From assembly GCA_021324185.1 (NCBI GenBank), contig JAJPJN010000117.1:1-43963 (forward strand): a stretch of DNA of 43,963 nt, read 5' to 3'. The notes beneath the pieces were generated by a model, which made no database searches, was not told the DNA's origin, and was given only the letters and a program-made list of their open reading frames with translations. The stretch comes from Terriglobia bacterium. GTDB lineage: Bacteria > Acidobacteriota > Terriglobia > Bryobacterales > Bryobacteraceae. Within the stretch, counting starts at the first letter, position 1, and each line of letters opens with the position of its first letter. Made by a program: the position numbers and the translations under genes. Of this stretch, positions 1 through 8,862 are shown in pieces.

Positions 1-564
1 AGCTATCTTTCAATCTTTTTTCACGACCAGTACGGCTTGAGCAAAGTGCAGGCGGGTGATTTCACCACGCTGGTTGTGTTTTGCGGCAGTTTTCTGCGGC
101 CGGCCGGCGGCCTGCTCGCAGATCGCATCGGCGGCCATCGCATGCTGCGCTTCTTACTGGCGGGTGCGGCGCTGCTTCTGCTTTCGGTGGGGGCGCTCCC
201 GCCCCTAACCGTTGCGCTCACATCCCTGGCGCTTGCGATGGCGCTGCTGGGTATGGGAAATGGCGGCGTGTTCCAGTTGGTGCCGCAGCGATTTGCCGGG
301 CGCGTTGGAATTATGACGGGAATCATCGGCGCCGCGGGTGGGCTTGGCGGATTTCTGTTGCCTGCGCTGCTCGGTTTCGTGAAACAGTCCACGGGCAGTT
401 TCGGGATTGGCTTTGTAGTGGTGGCGTGCGCGATGTTATCGGGCGCAATCGCACTCTCGTATTTACGAGGGAGATGGGCGCGCAGTTGGACGGCGGAAGC
501 GGCGCTGCGGGCCGGTTTGGTGCAGCGCGGAAAGGATGAGCAGGTTGGGGCTTACGCAGGTTAA
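1..564 (+). CDS. narK: NarK/NasA-type nitrate/nitrite transporter, C-terminal part
   Basis: The reading frame is open from the first base, so the N-terminal half lies outside the window; 187 residues are visible. The fragment carries the two signatures of the nitrate/nitrite porter branch of the major facilitator superfamily: GSFLRPAGGLLADRIGG near its start (the cytoplasmic loop motif with the conserved Arg) and GNGGVFQLVPQRF followed by GIIGAAGGLGGFLLP (the Gly-rich nitrate signature). Hydrophobic stretches fit about five remaining membrane helices. The product would move nitrate into the cell, or exchange it for nitrite, at the inner membrane. The gene stops 27 bases before the nitrate reductase gene and is on the same strand, so it supplies substrate to the downstream enzymes. 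Assignment to the family is firm; whether it is uniport, symport or exchange cannot be read from the fragment. Confidence 0.9.
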   Translation, partial: SYLSIFFHDQYGLSKVQAGDFTTLVVFCGSFLRPAGGLLADRIGGHRMLRFLLAGAALLLLSVGALPPLTVALTSLALAMALLGMGNGGVFQLVPQRFAGRVGIMTGIIGAAGGLGGFLLPALLGFVKQSTGSFGIGFVVVACAMLSGAIALSYLRGRWARSWTAEAALRAGLVQRGKDEQVGAYAG

Positions 565-591
565 CGGAGGCAAGCACCAATCGCTTCGCTG

Positions 592-2712
592 ATGGCTACA
601 ACTGGCCGCATCACAACAGCCACTCATTGCCCGTACTGCGCGCTGCAGTGCGGCATGAACATCGTCGTCGAGGACGAACGGATAGAGGTGGAAGCGCGGC
701 CGTTTGGGGCACATCAGGGCGGCTTGTGTCAAAAAGGATGGACTGCAGCGGAACTGCTGCGGCATCCGGAGAGATTGACGCAGCCGTTGCTGCGCGCGCG
801 TAAAGATGGCGGTCTGCAGCCGGTTACGTGGGAGGATGCGGTGGATTTCATCGCGTCGCGCATTCGCGAATTGCAGAGACAGTACGGACGCGATGCCATC
901 GGCGTTTTTGGCGGTGGCGGGTTGACGAATGAAAAGGCGTATCTGCTCGGCAAGTTTGCGCGCGTTGCGCTCAAAACGTCGCAGATCGACTATAACGGGC
1001 GCTTCTGCATGTCGTCTGCTGCTGCGGCTTCGATTGCGGCATTTGGAATCGATCGCGGCTTGCCATTTCCGCTGGCGGATATTGCGCAGTCCCAATGCGT
1101 GCTGCTGGTGGGCAGCAATCTCGCCGAGACGATGCCTCCGGTGATGCAGTATTTCCAGGCACAGCGGGCAAATGGCGGGTCGCTGATCGTGGTCGATCCC
1201 AGACTGACTCCGACGGCTGCTGCTGCTACCCTCCACCTGCAGATTACGCCCGGCACGGATTCGGCGCTTGCGAACGGGCTGCTGCATATTGCCGTCCGCG
1301 AGCGGTTGATTGATGCCGTGTATATCGAGCAGCGCACGTCGCGCTTCGATGCGGTGAAGCGTGCTGTGGCGCGCTACTGGCCGGCGCGAGTGGAGCGGAT
1401 CACCGGGATTCCGGAAAAGCAGTTGGAACTGGCGGCGCGGCTGCTCGGCATGTCTGCAAGCGCGATGGTGCTGACGGCGCGCGGGCCGGAGCAGCAGAGC
1501 AAAGGCGTCGAAAACGTCGCGGCATTCATCAATCTGGCGCTCGCGCTGGGGCTCTGCGGGAAGCCCTATTCCGGCCATGGGTGCTTGACGGGGCAGGGAA
1601 ACGGGCAGGGTGGCCGTGAACACGGCCAGAAGGCGGATCAACTGCCCGGGTATCGCAAGATTGAAAATCCCGAGCACCGGCGCGCGATTGCGCAGATCTG
1701 GGGCATCGAGGAAAGCGAATTGCCGGGCGCGGGCAAGCCGGCCTACGAGATGCTCGATTCGATCGGTCAAGAGCGGGGCATTCGCGGGCTGCTGGTCTTC
1801 GGATCGAATCCCGTTGTGTCGGCGCCGCGCGCGGCGCACATTGAAGAACGGTTGCGGCGGCTTGATCTGCTGGTGGTTTCGGATTTCTTCTTGTCTGAGA
1901 CGGCAGCGCTGGCTGATGCCGTGCTCCCGAGCACGCAGTGGGCGGAAGAAGAGGGCACGCTCACCAATCTGGAAGGCCGTGTGATTCTGCGCCGGCGCGC
2001 ACTTCCGCCGGCAGCCGGGGCGCGTTCCGATCTCGAAATTCTTGCTGCGCTGGCAACCCGATTCGGCGCGAACTTTCAAAGCGATGCACGCGCTGTCTTT
2101 GCCGAGTTGCGGCGCGCTTCCTCCGGCGGCGCGGCCGATTATGCAGGTATCACATATGAGCGCATTAAGAAAGAGCAGGGCGTGTTCTGGCCGTGTCCGA
2201 GCGAAGATCATCCGGGCATGCCGCGCCTGTTCACCAATCGCTTCGCGACCGCGGATGGGCGCGCCCTTTTTCAGCCGGTCGAGTACCGGCACGCGGCGGA
2301 AGAACCGGATGCAGAATTTCCGCTGTATCTGACGACCGGCCGCCTCGCGGCGCATTATCAATCGGGTACGCAGACGCGGCGCGTGGAAAAGCTAAAGAAT
2401 ACGGCGCCCGAAGCATTGGTCGAGATCCACCCGGCTACGGCGCGCAGCCACGGAATCGCGGAAAACGATGAGGTGCTGCTCGAAACCCGGCGCGGCAGCG
2501 CAACGGCAAAGGCGCGGCTGACTACCTCAATCCGCATCGACACAATCTTTGTGCCGTTTCATTTTGCGGCGCGCGGGCGGGCGAATCTGCTGACGAATCC
2601 GGTTACCGATCCAGTATCGAAGATGCCCGAATTCAAAGTCTGCGCAGCGAAAATTTCCAAACAGAACCCCGGTCCTGAAAGGGCGGCCAGCTTCGGAGCT
2701 TCTGCAGCATGA
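592..2712 (+). CDS. nasC: Assimilatory nitrate reductase, molybdopterin catalytic subunit
   Basis: Predicted to reduce nitrate to nitrite in the cytoplasm with bis-MGD molybdenum and one [4Fe-4S] cluster. The 706 residues match the family length without a C-terminal BFD-like [2Fe-2S] extension. Cluster ligands are C13, C16, C20 and C46 in the HCPYCALQC...GGLCQKG pattern. C139 in GRFCMSSA is the likely molybdenum ligand. The GHGCLTGQGNGQGGREHGQKADQLPGY block is typical of Nas/Nap enzymes. There is no Tat signal, which fits the assimilatory cytoplasmic form. A GGAGG at 566-570 sits 21 bases before this ATG, further than usual, so the start could be slightly earlier with a non-standard codon. 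The stop overlaps the nirB start (ATGA). The electron donor is not encoded here. A formate dehydrogenase-like oxidoreductase is the alternative, but the nirBD context argues for nitrate. Confidence 0.9.
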   Translation: MATTGRITTATHCPYCALQCGMNIVVEDERIEVEARPFGAHQGGLCQKGWTAAELLRHPERLTQPLLRARKDGGLQPVTWEDAVDFIASRIRELQRQYGRDAIGVFGGGGLTNEKAYLLGKFARVALKTSQIDYNGRFCMSSAAAASIAAFGIDRGLPFPLADIAQSQCVLLVGSNLAETMPPVMQYFQAQRANGGSLIVVDPRLTPTAAAATLHLQITPGTDSALANGLLHIAVRERLIDAVYIEQRTSRFDAVKRAVARYWPARVERITGIPEKQLELAARLLGMSASAMVLTARGPEQQSKGVENVAAFINLALALGLCGKPYSGHGCLTGQGNGQGGREHGQKADQLPGYRKIENPEHRRAIAQIWGIEESELPGAGKPAYEMLDSIGQERGIRGLLVFGSNPVVSAPRAAHIEERLRRLDLLVVSDFFLSETAALADAVLPSTQWAEEEGTLTNLEGRVILRRRALPPAAGARSDLEILAALATRFGANFQSDARAVFAELRRASSGGAADYAGITYERIKKEQGVFWPCPSEDHPGMPRLFTNRFATADGRALFQPVEYRHAAEEPDAEFPLYLTTGRLAAHYQSGTQTRRVEKLKNTAPEALVEIHPATARSHGIAENDEVLLETRRGSATAKARLTTSIRIDTIFVPFHFAARGRANLLTNPVTDPVSKMPEFKVCAAKISKQNPGPERAASFGASAA

Positions 2713-5150
2713 AAAAGCAAAACCTGGTAGTCATTGGCAACGGCATGGCGGGCGCGCGAGCCGTGGAAGAGATTCTTGCGCGCGGCGGCGGCGAGATCTT
2801 TCAGATCAGCATGTTCGGCGATGAGCCCTACGGCAACTACAACCGTATTCTGCTTTCAAACGTGCTGAACGGCAGCCAGGAAGAGAGCGAAATTTTCCTG
2901 AATCCGCTGGACTGGTACCGCGACAACAACATCACGCTCCATGCCGGCGTGCGCGCCGAGACCATTCTGCGCAAATCGAAAGTGGTGCTGGCCGATGATG
3001 GCACGGGCGAACCGTACGACAAGCTCATCATTGCAACGGGCAGCAGCTCCTTTATTCCGCCGATTGAAGGCCTCTACGCATCGGATGGTTCGTACAAGGA
3101 GGGCCTGTTTGTGTTTCGCAGCATTGACGATTGCCGGGAGATTGCCGCGTATGCACAGGATCGCGGGCGGGCGGTGGTGATCGGCGGCGGGCTGCTCGGT
3201 CTCGAAGCGGCGCGGGGTTTGCAGAAGTTCGGGCTGGAAGTCGAGGTGGTGCAGCGTGTCGGGCACCTGATGAACCAACAGCTTGATCCACAGGCGGGGG
3301 CGATTCTTAAATCCACCATCGAAAAGATGGGCATCCGCGTTCACGTCAACGCAAATGCCACACGGGCGCTCGGGACCGAACGTGTGGAAGGCCTTGTGTT
3401 TGAAGATGGGCGCACGCTCTCCTGCGATCTGGTGGTGGTTGCCGCGGGTATCCGGCCCAATATCGAAATTGCCAAGCGGAGCGGCCTGGCAGTGGAGCGC
3501 GCCATTGTGGTCGATAACCAGTTGCGCTCAATCAGCGACCCGAATATCTATGTGGTCGGCGAATGTGCGCAGCACAGAGGCGCAGTGTACGGGCTGGTGG
3601 CGCCGCTTTGGGAGCAGGCGAGGGTGCTCGCTGATCACATAACGGGCGCGAATCCGAATGCGGCCTATCACGGCTCCAAAGTTGCAACCAAGCTGAAGGT
3701 AATGGGCGTCGAGATGGCGGCCATGGGTGTCTCGGAACCACAGGACGAGCGCGACGAGATCGTGCAGTTTACGGAGCCCAGGAAGGGGACGTACAAGAAG
3801 CTCATCATTCGTGACGGCCGGCTGATCGGTGCGATTCTGCTGGGCGATATCAGCAAGGCCGCATATCTGACGCAGGCTTTCGATCGCGAAGCGGCGTTGC
3901 CGGAAGACCGGCTCGCATTGCTCTTCGACCTCGGCACACCTTCGAAACAAGTGACCGTGGAAGAGATGCCGCCCGATATGCAGATCTGCAACTGCAACGG
4001 CGTGAGCAAGGGCGCGCTGGTTGCGTCTGTGAAAAGCGGGAAGAAGAGCCCAAGAGCGGTGATGGAGACGACGCGCGCGGGAATGGGATGCGGCTCATGC
4101 AGGAAACTGGTGACGGAAGTAGTTGAGTGGGCATGCGGCGGGCAAGTGGAAGAAGATCCTTCCATTCACTACTACGTGCCGGGTGTGCCGCTTACGAAAC
4201 CGGAACTGATTAAGGCCTGCAAGGAACAAAATCTAAAATCGGTGTCGCAGGTCTTTCGGGCGCTTGCAGGCGGAAAAGAAGATCCGGCGAGCAAGCCCGG
4301 CTTAGCTTCCCTGCTGGCGACCATCTGGGCTGATGAATATCAGCCGGAATCGGATGCGCGCTTTATCAACGAACGCATTCACGCCAATATTCAAAAAGAC
4401 GCGACCTTTTCGGTGGTTCCCCGGATGCCGGGCGGGGTAACAAATCCCGAGCAGTTACGGCGCATTGCCGATGTCGCCGAAAAATACAAGGTGCCGATGG
4501 TGAAGCTCACGGGCGGACAGCGGATTGACCTGCTGGGGATCAGGAAGGAAGACCTGCCGAATGTCTGGCGCGATCTCGATATGCCCTCGGGTCATGCCTA
4601 TGGGAAGACGTATCGCACCTGCAAGAGCTGTGTCGGAACCGAATTCTGCCGCTTCGGGCTGGGCGACAGCACGTCGCTTGCGATTCGAATCGAAGATCTT
4701 CTGAAAGGTCTCGATTCGCCCCACAAGATGAAGATGGCGACGGCGGGATGCCCGCGCAACTGCTCGGAGGCGCTGGTGAAAGATTTTGGCGTCGTGGCCG
4801 TGGAAGGCGGCAAATGGGAGATCTACATTGGGGGCGCGGCTGGCTCGCACGTGCGAAAGGGCGATCTGCTCTGCACAGTGGCGAGCGAAAACGACGTGCT
4901 GAAGTACCTGTCGCGCTTCGTGCAGTATTACCGGGAAAACGGCAAGTATCTGGAGCGCGCGTATGGATTTGTGGAGCGCATGGGCATTGAAAAGATTCGC
5001 GCGATTGTAGTGAACGATGAAGAAGGCATCGGCGAGCGGCTCGAAAACGATCTGGCGCGTTGCTCGGCGGCGTATCGCGATCCGTGGAAGAATCTGCTGA
5101 ATGCGCCGGGTCCGAATCGGTTCAACTCTCTCCTTACGGTGATTCAATGA
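2709..5150 (+). CDS. nirB: Nitrite reductase [NAD(P)H], large subunit NirB
   Basis: Predicted to carry out six-electron reduction of nitrite to ammonium in the cytoplasm using NAD(P)H. The 813 residues show the expected order: an N-terminal FAD/NAD pyridine nucleotide-disulfide oxidoreductase part (VVIGNGMAGARA at the start, second dinucleotide site VVIGGGLLGLEAA near residue 160), a BFD-like [2Fe-2S] domain with C427, C429, C461 and C464, and the nitrite/sulfite reductase ferredoxin-like and siroheme domains. The siroheme/[4Fe-4S] ligands are C641, C647, C681 and C685 (C-x5-C and C-x3-C). The length is close to that of known NirB. The start overlaps the end of the nitrate reductase gene by 4 nt and the stop overlaps nirD by 4 nt, so all three are probably translationally coupled. 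A sulfite reductase is unlikely because the flavin and BFD domains are on the same chain. Confidence 0.96.
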   Translation: MKKQNLVVIGNGMAGARAVEEILARGGGEIFQISMFGDEPYGNYNRILLSNVLNGSQEESEIFLNPLDWYRDNNITLHAGVRAETILRKSKVVLADDGTGEPYDKLIIATGSSSFIPPIEGLYASDGSYKEGLFVFRSIDDCREIAAYAQDRGRAVVIGGGLLGLEAARGLQKFGLEVEVVQRVGHLMNQQLDPQAGAILKSTIEKMGIRVHVNANATRALGTERVEGLVFEDGRTLSCDLVVVAAGIRPNIEIAKRSGLAVERAIVVDNQLRSISDPNIYVVGECAQHRGAVYGLVAPLWEQARVLADHITGANPNAAYHGSKVATKLKVMGVEMAAMGVSEPQDERDEIVQFTEPRKGTYKKLIIRDGRLIGAILLGDISKAAYLTQAFDREAALPEDRLALLFDLGTPSKQVTVEEMPPDMQICNCNGVSKGALVASVKSGKKSPRAVMETTRAGMGCGSCRKLVTEVVEWACGGQVEEDPSIHYYVPGVPLTKPELIKACKEQNLKSVSQVFRALAGGKEDPASKPGLASLLATIWADEYQPESDARFINERIHANIQKDATFSVVPRMPGGVTNPEQLRRIADVAEKYKVPMVKLTGGQRIDLLGIRKEDLPNVWRDLDMPSGHAYGKTYRTCKSCVGTEFCRFGLGDSTSLAIRIEDLLKGLDSPHKMKMATAGCPRNCSEALVKDFGVVAVEGGKWEIYIGGAAGSHVRKGDLLCTVASENDVLKYLSRFVQYYRENGKYLERAYGFVERMGIEKIRAIVVNDEEGIGERLENDLARCSAAYRDPWKNLLNAPGPNRFNSLLTVIQ

Positions 5151-5455
5151 GAGAAATAACGATTGCACCATTGAGCGCGATTCCTGCGGGCGAGGGGCGT
5201 AATTTCGAGATCGCGGGACGCAAGCTCGCGATTTTCCACACGCGCGCCGGCGCCGTGTTTGCGACCGGGGCCGAATGCCCGCACAGGAAGGGGCCGCTGG
5301 CGGACGGGCTGGTGGGCGGCTCGGTTGTGATCTGCCCCCTACACAACTGGAAGTTCGATCTCGCGAGCGGTAAGCCGCTGCTCGGCGATTGCCCGATCGA
5401 AACGTATCCGGCGCGTCTGAACGAAAAGCAGCAGATTGTGGTCTCGCTGCCGTAG
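5147..5455 (+). CDS. nirD: Nitrite reductase small subunit NirD (Rieske-type)
   Basis: A 102-residue partner of NirB. It carries a Rieske-type [2Fe-2S] motif with all four ligands: C44-P-H46 and, 16 residues later, C63-P-L-H66, in the patterns ECPHRKGPL and CPLHNWKFDL. NirD proteins often lack these ligands, so this one resembles the ferredoxin-like variant that can bind a cluster. The ATG at 5147 overlaps the nirB stop (ATGA); a longer open frame begins at 5060 but would overlap nirB by 91 bases, so the coupled start is preferred. This is the last gene of the nitrate assimilation unit. Confidence 0.93.
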   Translation: MREITIAPLSAIPAGEGRNFEIAGRKLAIFHTRAGAVFATGAECPHRKGPLADGLVGGSVVICPLHNWKFDLASGKPLLGDCPIETYPARLNEKQQIVVSLP

Positions 5456-5582
5456 GGGGCGGCCTGGAAAAGCTCTCACCGGCTGGTCATACGCTACTCA
5501 TCCGTTAGTCATCGTTTACACTAGGGGTTTTGGTTCGCGGTAACGGGGCATCCTTTCGTGTGGCGTAGATTCAGGTGCGCAC

Positions 5583-5601
5583 AACGGGCGGAGCGCCCGT
5601 T
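5583..5601. terminator. Perfect hairpin downstream of nirD
   Basis: Two 8-base arms, AACGGGCG and CGCCCGTT, pair perfectly around a 3-base GAG loop. The hairpin is 128 bases after nirD and 100 bases before bamA, in a gene-free stretch of 246 bases (5456-5701). There is no run of T on either side, so a classical intrinsic terminator is not supported; it may assist Rho-dependent termination or protect an RNA end. I see no convincing promoter in the rest of this stretch. Confidence 0.35.
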
Positions 5602-5701
5602 CGCGCGCTACCCTGTGCACTTCACACGCCTGCGCTGAAACCAGCACTGCGGGCGCAACGTCAGGGGTTTTGCCCGCGATTTGAAAGGATTTGCTAGGTA
5701 G

Positions 5702-8700
5702 ATGATTCATCACAGGCTTCGCGGCCTGCGCATGCCTGCTTCGGCAGTCGTCTTCACAATCTCTTCGGTGCTCACGCTCAGCGGCGCGATGCCGCATGGG
5801 CTGGATGACCCGCTGCCGGTGCAAACGTCCCCAACGCAAACTTCTACCCAGCCGCAAACTCCCCAGCAGCAGAATCCTCCCCAGCAGCAACAGAAGCCTC
5901 CTGCGCCTCAGCAACAGCCGCCACCGGAGCAACAGCAGCAAAAGCCGCCCGCGCAGCCGCCGCAGCAGAAGCCGGCGAACCCTTTTGAAAATGTTCCGAC
6001 GGCGCCCGAACAGCCGAAGCCGCAACAGCCGGCCAACGTTCAGGAGGCGCCCACGGTCGCGCCCAACATTATTGAGGCTGTCGATTTCCGCGGCCAAAGA
6101 AAGGTTCCGCAGGATACGCTGCGCGCCCTCATCTACACGAAGCCGGGCGATGTCTACGACGAAGAAGCTATTCATCGGGATTTCATGCAGCTCTGGAACT
6201 CGGGCCGCTTCGACGATATTCGCGTCACCCGCGAAAAAGGGCCCAAAGGCGGCATTATTCTCACCTTCAACGTCGTGGAGCGGCGCACCGTTCACACCAT
6301 CGACTACAGCGGCAATAAATCAATCAGTAAGTCGGAGATTCTCGACCGCTTCAAGGACCGCAAAGTAAATCTCAGCCCGGAATCGCAATACGATCCCGGC
6401 AAAGTGCAGCGCGCAAAGAACGTGCTGCTCGAATACGAAGCCGAACGCGGCCATCAGTACGCGACGGTAACGCCGGTGCTGCGGCAGGTGCCGCCCGGCG
6501 GCGTCGATATCACGTTCGATATCGATGAGGGGCCGAAGGTGAAAGTGGGCCACATCATTATTGACGGCAATCACGCCCTCAGCAGCCGCGAAGTTATTCG
6601 CGCCATGAAGAACCTGAAGCCGATCGGTATCCCGCACTCGCTTCTGTTTGAAAATCTGTTCGCGCGCACCTACGACTCCACCAAACTCGACGAAGATTCC
6701 GAACGGATTCGCCAGATGTACCAATCGCGCGGATACTTTACCGCGCACGTCATCAACCATTCCGAGCACATCTACGATGTCTACGGGCACGGCATTAAAG
6801 TTCCGCTGATTAATCCAAAAAGGCCCGGCAAGCGCGTCGACATTACGATGTTCGTGCAGGAAGGCGACCAGTACTATCTGCGGAATTTCAATTTCGTGGG
6901 TATGAAATTGTTCCGCACGCCGGATCTGATTGCCCGCTCCGTCTTCAAGATGGGACCCGGCGATGTCTTCTCAACGGAAAAGCTGCAGAAGGGTCTCGAA
7001 GATCTGCGCAAACTGTACGGCAATTTCGGCTACATCGATTTCGTGCCTTCACCCGATCCGGAAGTCGTTCCCGGTAAGGACCAGATCGATCTCACCATCG
7101 ATGTCGACGAAGGCCATCAGTTCTTCGTCCGCCGCATCGATTTTCAGGGCAATACGACCACGCGCGATCGCGTCATCCGGCGCGAATTGCAGGTGAACGA
7201 GGGCGATCTTTACAGCCAGCAGTTGCTGGATGCCAGCATCCTGCGCCTGAACCAGCTTGGCTATTTCGATCCGCTCAAGCCGGAGGATGCCTGGACAATT
7301 ACCCGTGACACAAAGACCAACACAGTCGATCTGTTGCTCAAGCTGCACGAGCGTGGCAAGAATTCGATTCAGTTGAATGGCGGCGTATCGGGAATTTCGG
7401 GAAGCTTCATCGGCTTTTCCTACTCGACTAACAACTTTCTTGGCCTCGGGGAAACGCTCAGCCTGGGCGCGCAGATCGGGACGCTGCTCGATAACATCAC
7501 TTTCGGTTTCACCGAGCCATATGTGCTCGATAAGCCGATTCAGGCCGGCTTTACGTTGTTCTACCAGCGCTACAGCTACGATCAGGGCCGCCAGGCGTCG
7601 ATACTTGCAGGCCAGAATCTCCTCGGCTATTACAGCGCTTTAGGAAATTATGGCTGCCCCAGCGGGGCAACCAACTGCAATCTGCTGAATTACGTCACGA
7701 ACGGCAGAGGCTTTACCACGTTCGTGAGCTATGCGCTGCATCGAAGCTTTGCGCGCGTCGGCCTTAGTTACGGTTACAGCATTCAAACCCTGAGGCCGCT
7801 CACTTTAGCGGCGACGAACTACTTCGATTATCTGGATTTTGAAGGTGTTGGCGGCCCGAACTCTCTTAGCGGCATCCGGACCAGCACGATCACGCCCACA
7901 TACGCTTACAACACGGTCGATCACCCCATCATTCCGCATCGCGGCTTGCGTGTCAGCGCCACGACTTCATTCTCAGGAAGCTTTTTGGGCGGCAACGTCA
8001 ATACCGTGCAGCCGGCCATTGACATAGCCTATTTCCGGCGCGGCATTTTCAGAAGTAATGTGATGGGTTTCCACTTCAACGGGCGCTTTATCGCCGGATA
8101 TGGCGGTAAAGTGGCGCCGCCCTACAGCCGCTACTATATGGGCGGCGAAGATGATATCCGCGGTTTCGACATCCTGACGATTAGTCCGGTTGCTTTCATC
8201 CCCACCCAAACGTCGGTTAATTTATTGAACAACGACGGGACGCCGAAAGTGCAGCGCGTTGTCAATGGAGATGGCTCCATTACCAATTCGCCCGTGACGC
8301 AGACGATTCCGGTGTATCAGTTGATTCTGCCCGGCGGCGATACTGCAGGCGTTTTCAATTATGAGTACCGGATCCCCATCGTGGGACCGGTTACATTGGC
8401 GCCGTTCCTGGATGCCGGAGTAGATCGCCTGATGCTGCCGAACCAGTTAGGGCTGAACCCCCAGCGCGTGCAACAGTTGAACGCCGTTTTTCCCCAGGCG
8501 GACTTCAACCCGCGCGCCGTGATTGCGCCCGGTACGCAAAAGCCTCGTGTTTCCGTGGGTTTAGAGCTGCAGGTACTGATGCCTGTGGTAAATGCCCCAT
8601 TCCGCCTATACTGGGCGTACAATCTAAGTTACGTGAATACGAATCTGCAGCCCCCTGTGGTGGCAGACCGTTCGTTTTTCCCGAACGATGCCACATACCG

Positions 8701-8785
8701 GAGTGCGCTGGCAGCATTCGGGCAGGCCATACCGTACGATGAACGCAGGTCGATTTTCCGGTTCTCCATTGGCCGGACGTTTTAA
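5702..8785 (+). CDS. bamA: BamA, outer-membrane protein assembly factor with five POTRA domains
   Basis: Outer-membrane insertase that folds beta-barrel proteins. The 1027 residues begin with a signal peptide, followed by an unusual Pro/Gln-rich segment (about residues 38-118) before the first POTRA repeat near residue 120. Five POTRA repeats can be traced by their GN/GQ turn: IEAVDFRGQ, HTIDYSGNKS, GHIIIDGNHA, RNFNFVGMK and RRIDFQGNTT. The barrel starts at about residue 555; the L6 loop signature is D818-I-R820-G-F, and the chain ends in a terminal Phe (FSIGRTF), the usual beta-signal. An AAAGGA sits about 12 bases before the ATG at 5702; a second ATG at 5732 would also leave a signal peptide. 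An OmpH/Skp gene follows after 77 bases, as in many bacteria where bamA and skp are adjacent. Confidence 0.93.
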   Translation: MIHHRLRGLRMPASAVVFTISSVLTLSGAMPHGLDDPLPVQTSPTQTSTQPQTPQQQNPPQQQQKPPAPQQQPPPEQQQQKPPAQPPQQKPANPFENVPTAPEQPKPQQPANVQEAPTVAPNIIEAVDFRGQRKVPQDTLRALIYTKPGDVYDEEAIHRDFMQLWNSGRFDDIRVTREKGPKGGIILTFNVVERRTVHTIDYSGNKSISKSEILDRFKDRKVNLSPESQYDPGKVQRAKNVLLEYEAERGHQYATVTPVLRQVPPGGVDITFDIDEGPKVKVGHIIIDGNHALSSREVIRAMKNLKPIGIPHSLLFENLFARTYDSTKLDEDSERIRQMYQSRGYFTAHVINHSEHIYDVYGHGIKVPLINPKRPGKRVDITMFVQEGDQYYLRNFNFVGMKLFRTPDLIARSVFKMGPGDVFSTEKLQKGLEDLRKLYGNFGYIDFVPSPDPEVVPGKDQIDLTIDVDEGHQFFVRRIDFQGNTTTRDRVIRRELQVNEGDLYSQQLLDASILRLNQLGYFDPLKPEDAWTITRDTKTNTVDLLLKLHERGKNSIQLNGGVSGISGSFIGFSYSTNNFLGLGETLSLGAQIGTLLDNITFGFTEPYVLDKPIQAGFTLFYQRYSYDQGRQASILAGQNLLGYYSALGNYGCPSGATNCNLLNYVTNGRGFTTFVSYALHRSFARVGLSYGYSIQTLRPLTLAATNYFDYLDFEGVGGPNSLSGIRTSTITPTYAYNTVDHPIIPHRGLRVSATTSFSGSFLGGNVNTVQPAIDIAYFRRGIFRSNVMGFHFNGRFIAGYGGKVAPPYSRYYMGGEDDIRGFDILTISPVAFIPTQTSVNLLNNDGTPKVQRVVNGDGSITNSPVTQTIPVYQLILPGGDTAGVFNYEYRIPIVGPVTLAPFLDAGVDRLMLPNQLGLNPQRVQQLNAVFPQADFNPRAVIAPGTQKPRVSVGLELQVLMPVVNAPFRLYWAYNLSYVNTNLQPPVVADRSFFPNDATYRSALAAFGQAIPYDERRSIFRFSIGRTF

Positions 8786-8862
8786 ATTCTCACCCGCGGC
8801 ATAGCCAAACAATTCAGTTTGTGACGATAATAGAAAATCAAAGGAAGCAAAGGAAGTAGTAG

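Noticed and set aside
463-2361. 632-residue open frame on the minus strand, antisense to the nitrate reductase gene
   Set aside because: Arg/Gln/His-rich composition, no motif, no ribosome site; the plus-strand frame has all catalytic and cluster ligands. It is a shadow of GC-rich codon use.
5060-5146. Upstream extension of nirD
   Set aside because: Out-of-frame reading of the nirB end; the ATGA-coupled ATG at 5147 gives the normal NirD length.
5583-5601. Strong intrinsic terminator after nirD
   Set aside because: The stem is perfect but no T-run follows on either strand, so it is listed only as a low-confidence hairpin.
5860-5990. CAG/CCN-rich tract as a tandem nucleotide repeat
   Set aside because: The tract is coding, with mixed Pro and Gln codons and no fixed repeat unit; it is a low-complexity protein linker rather than a DNA satellite.
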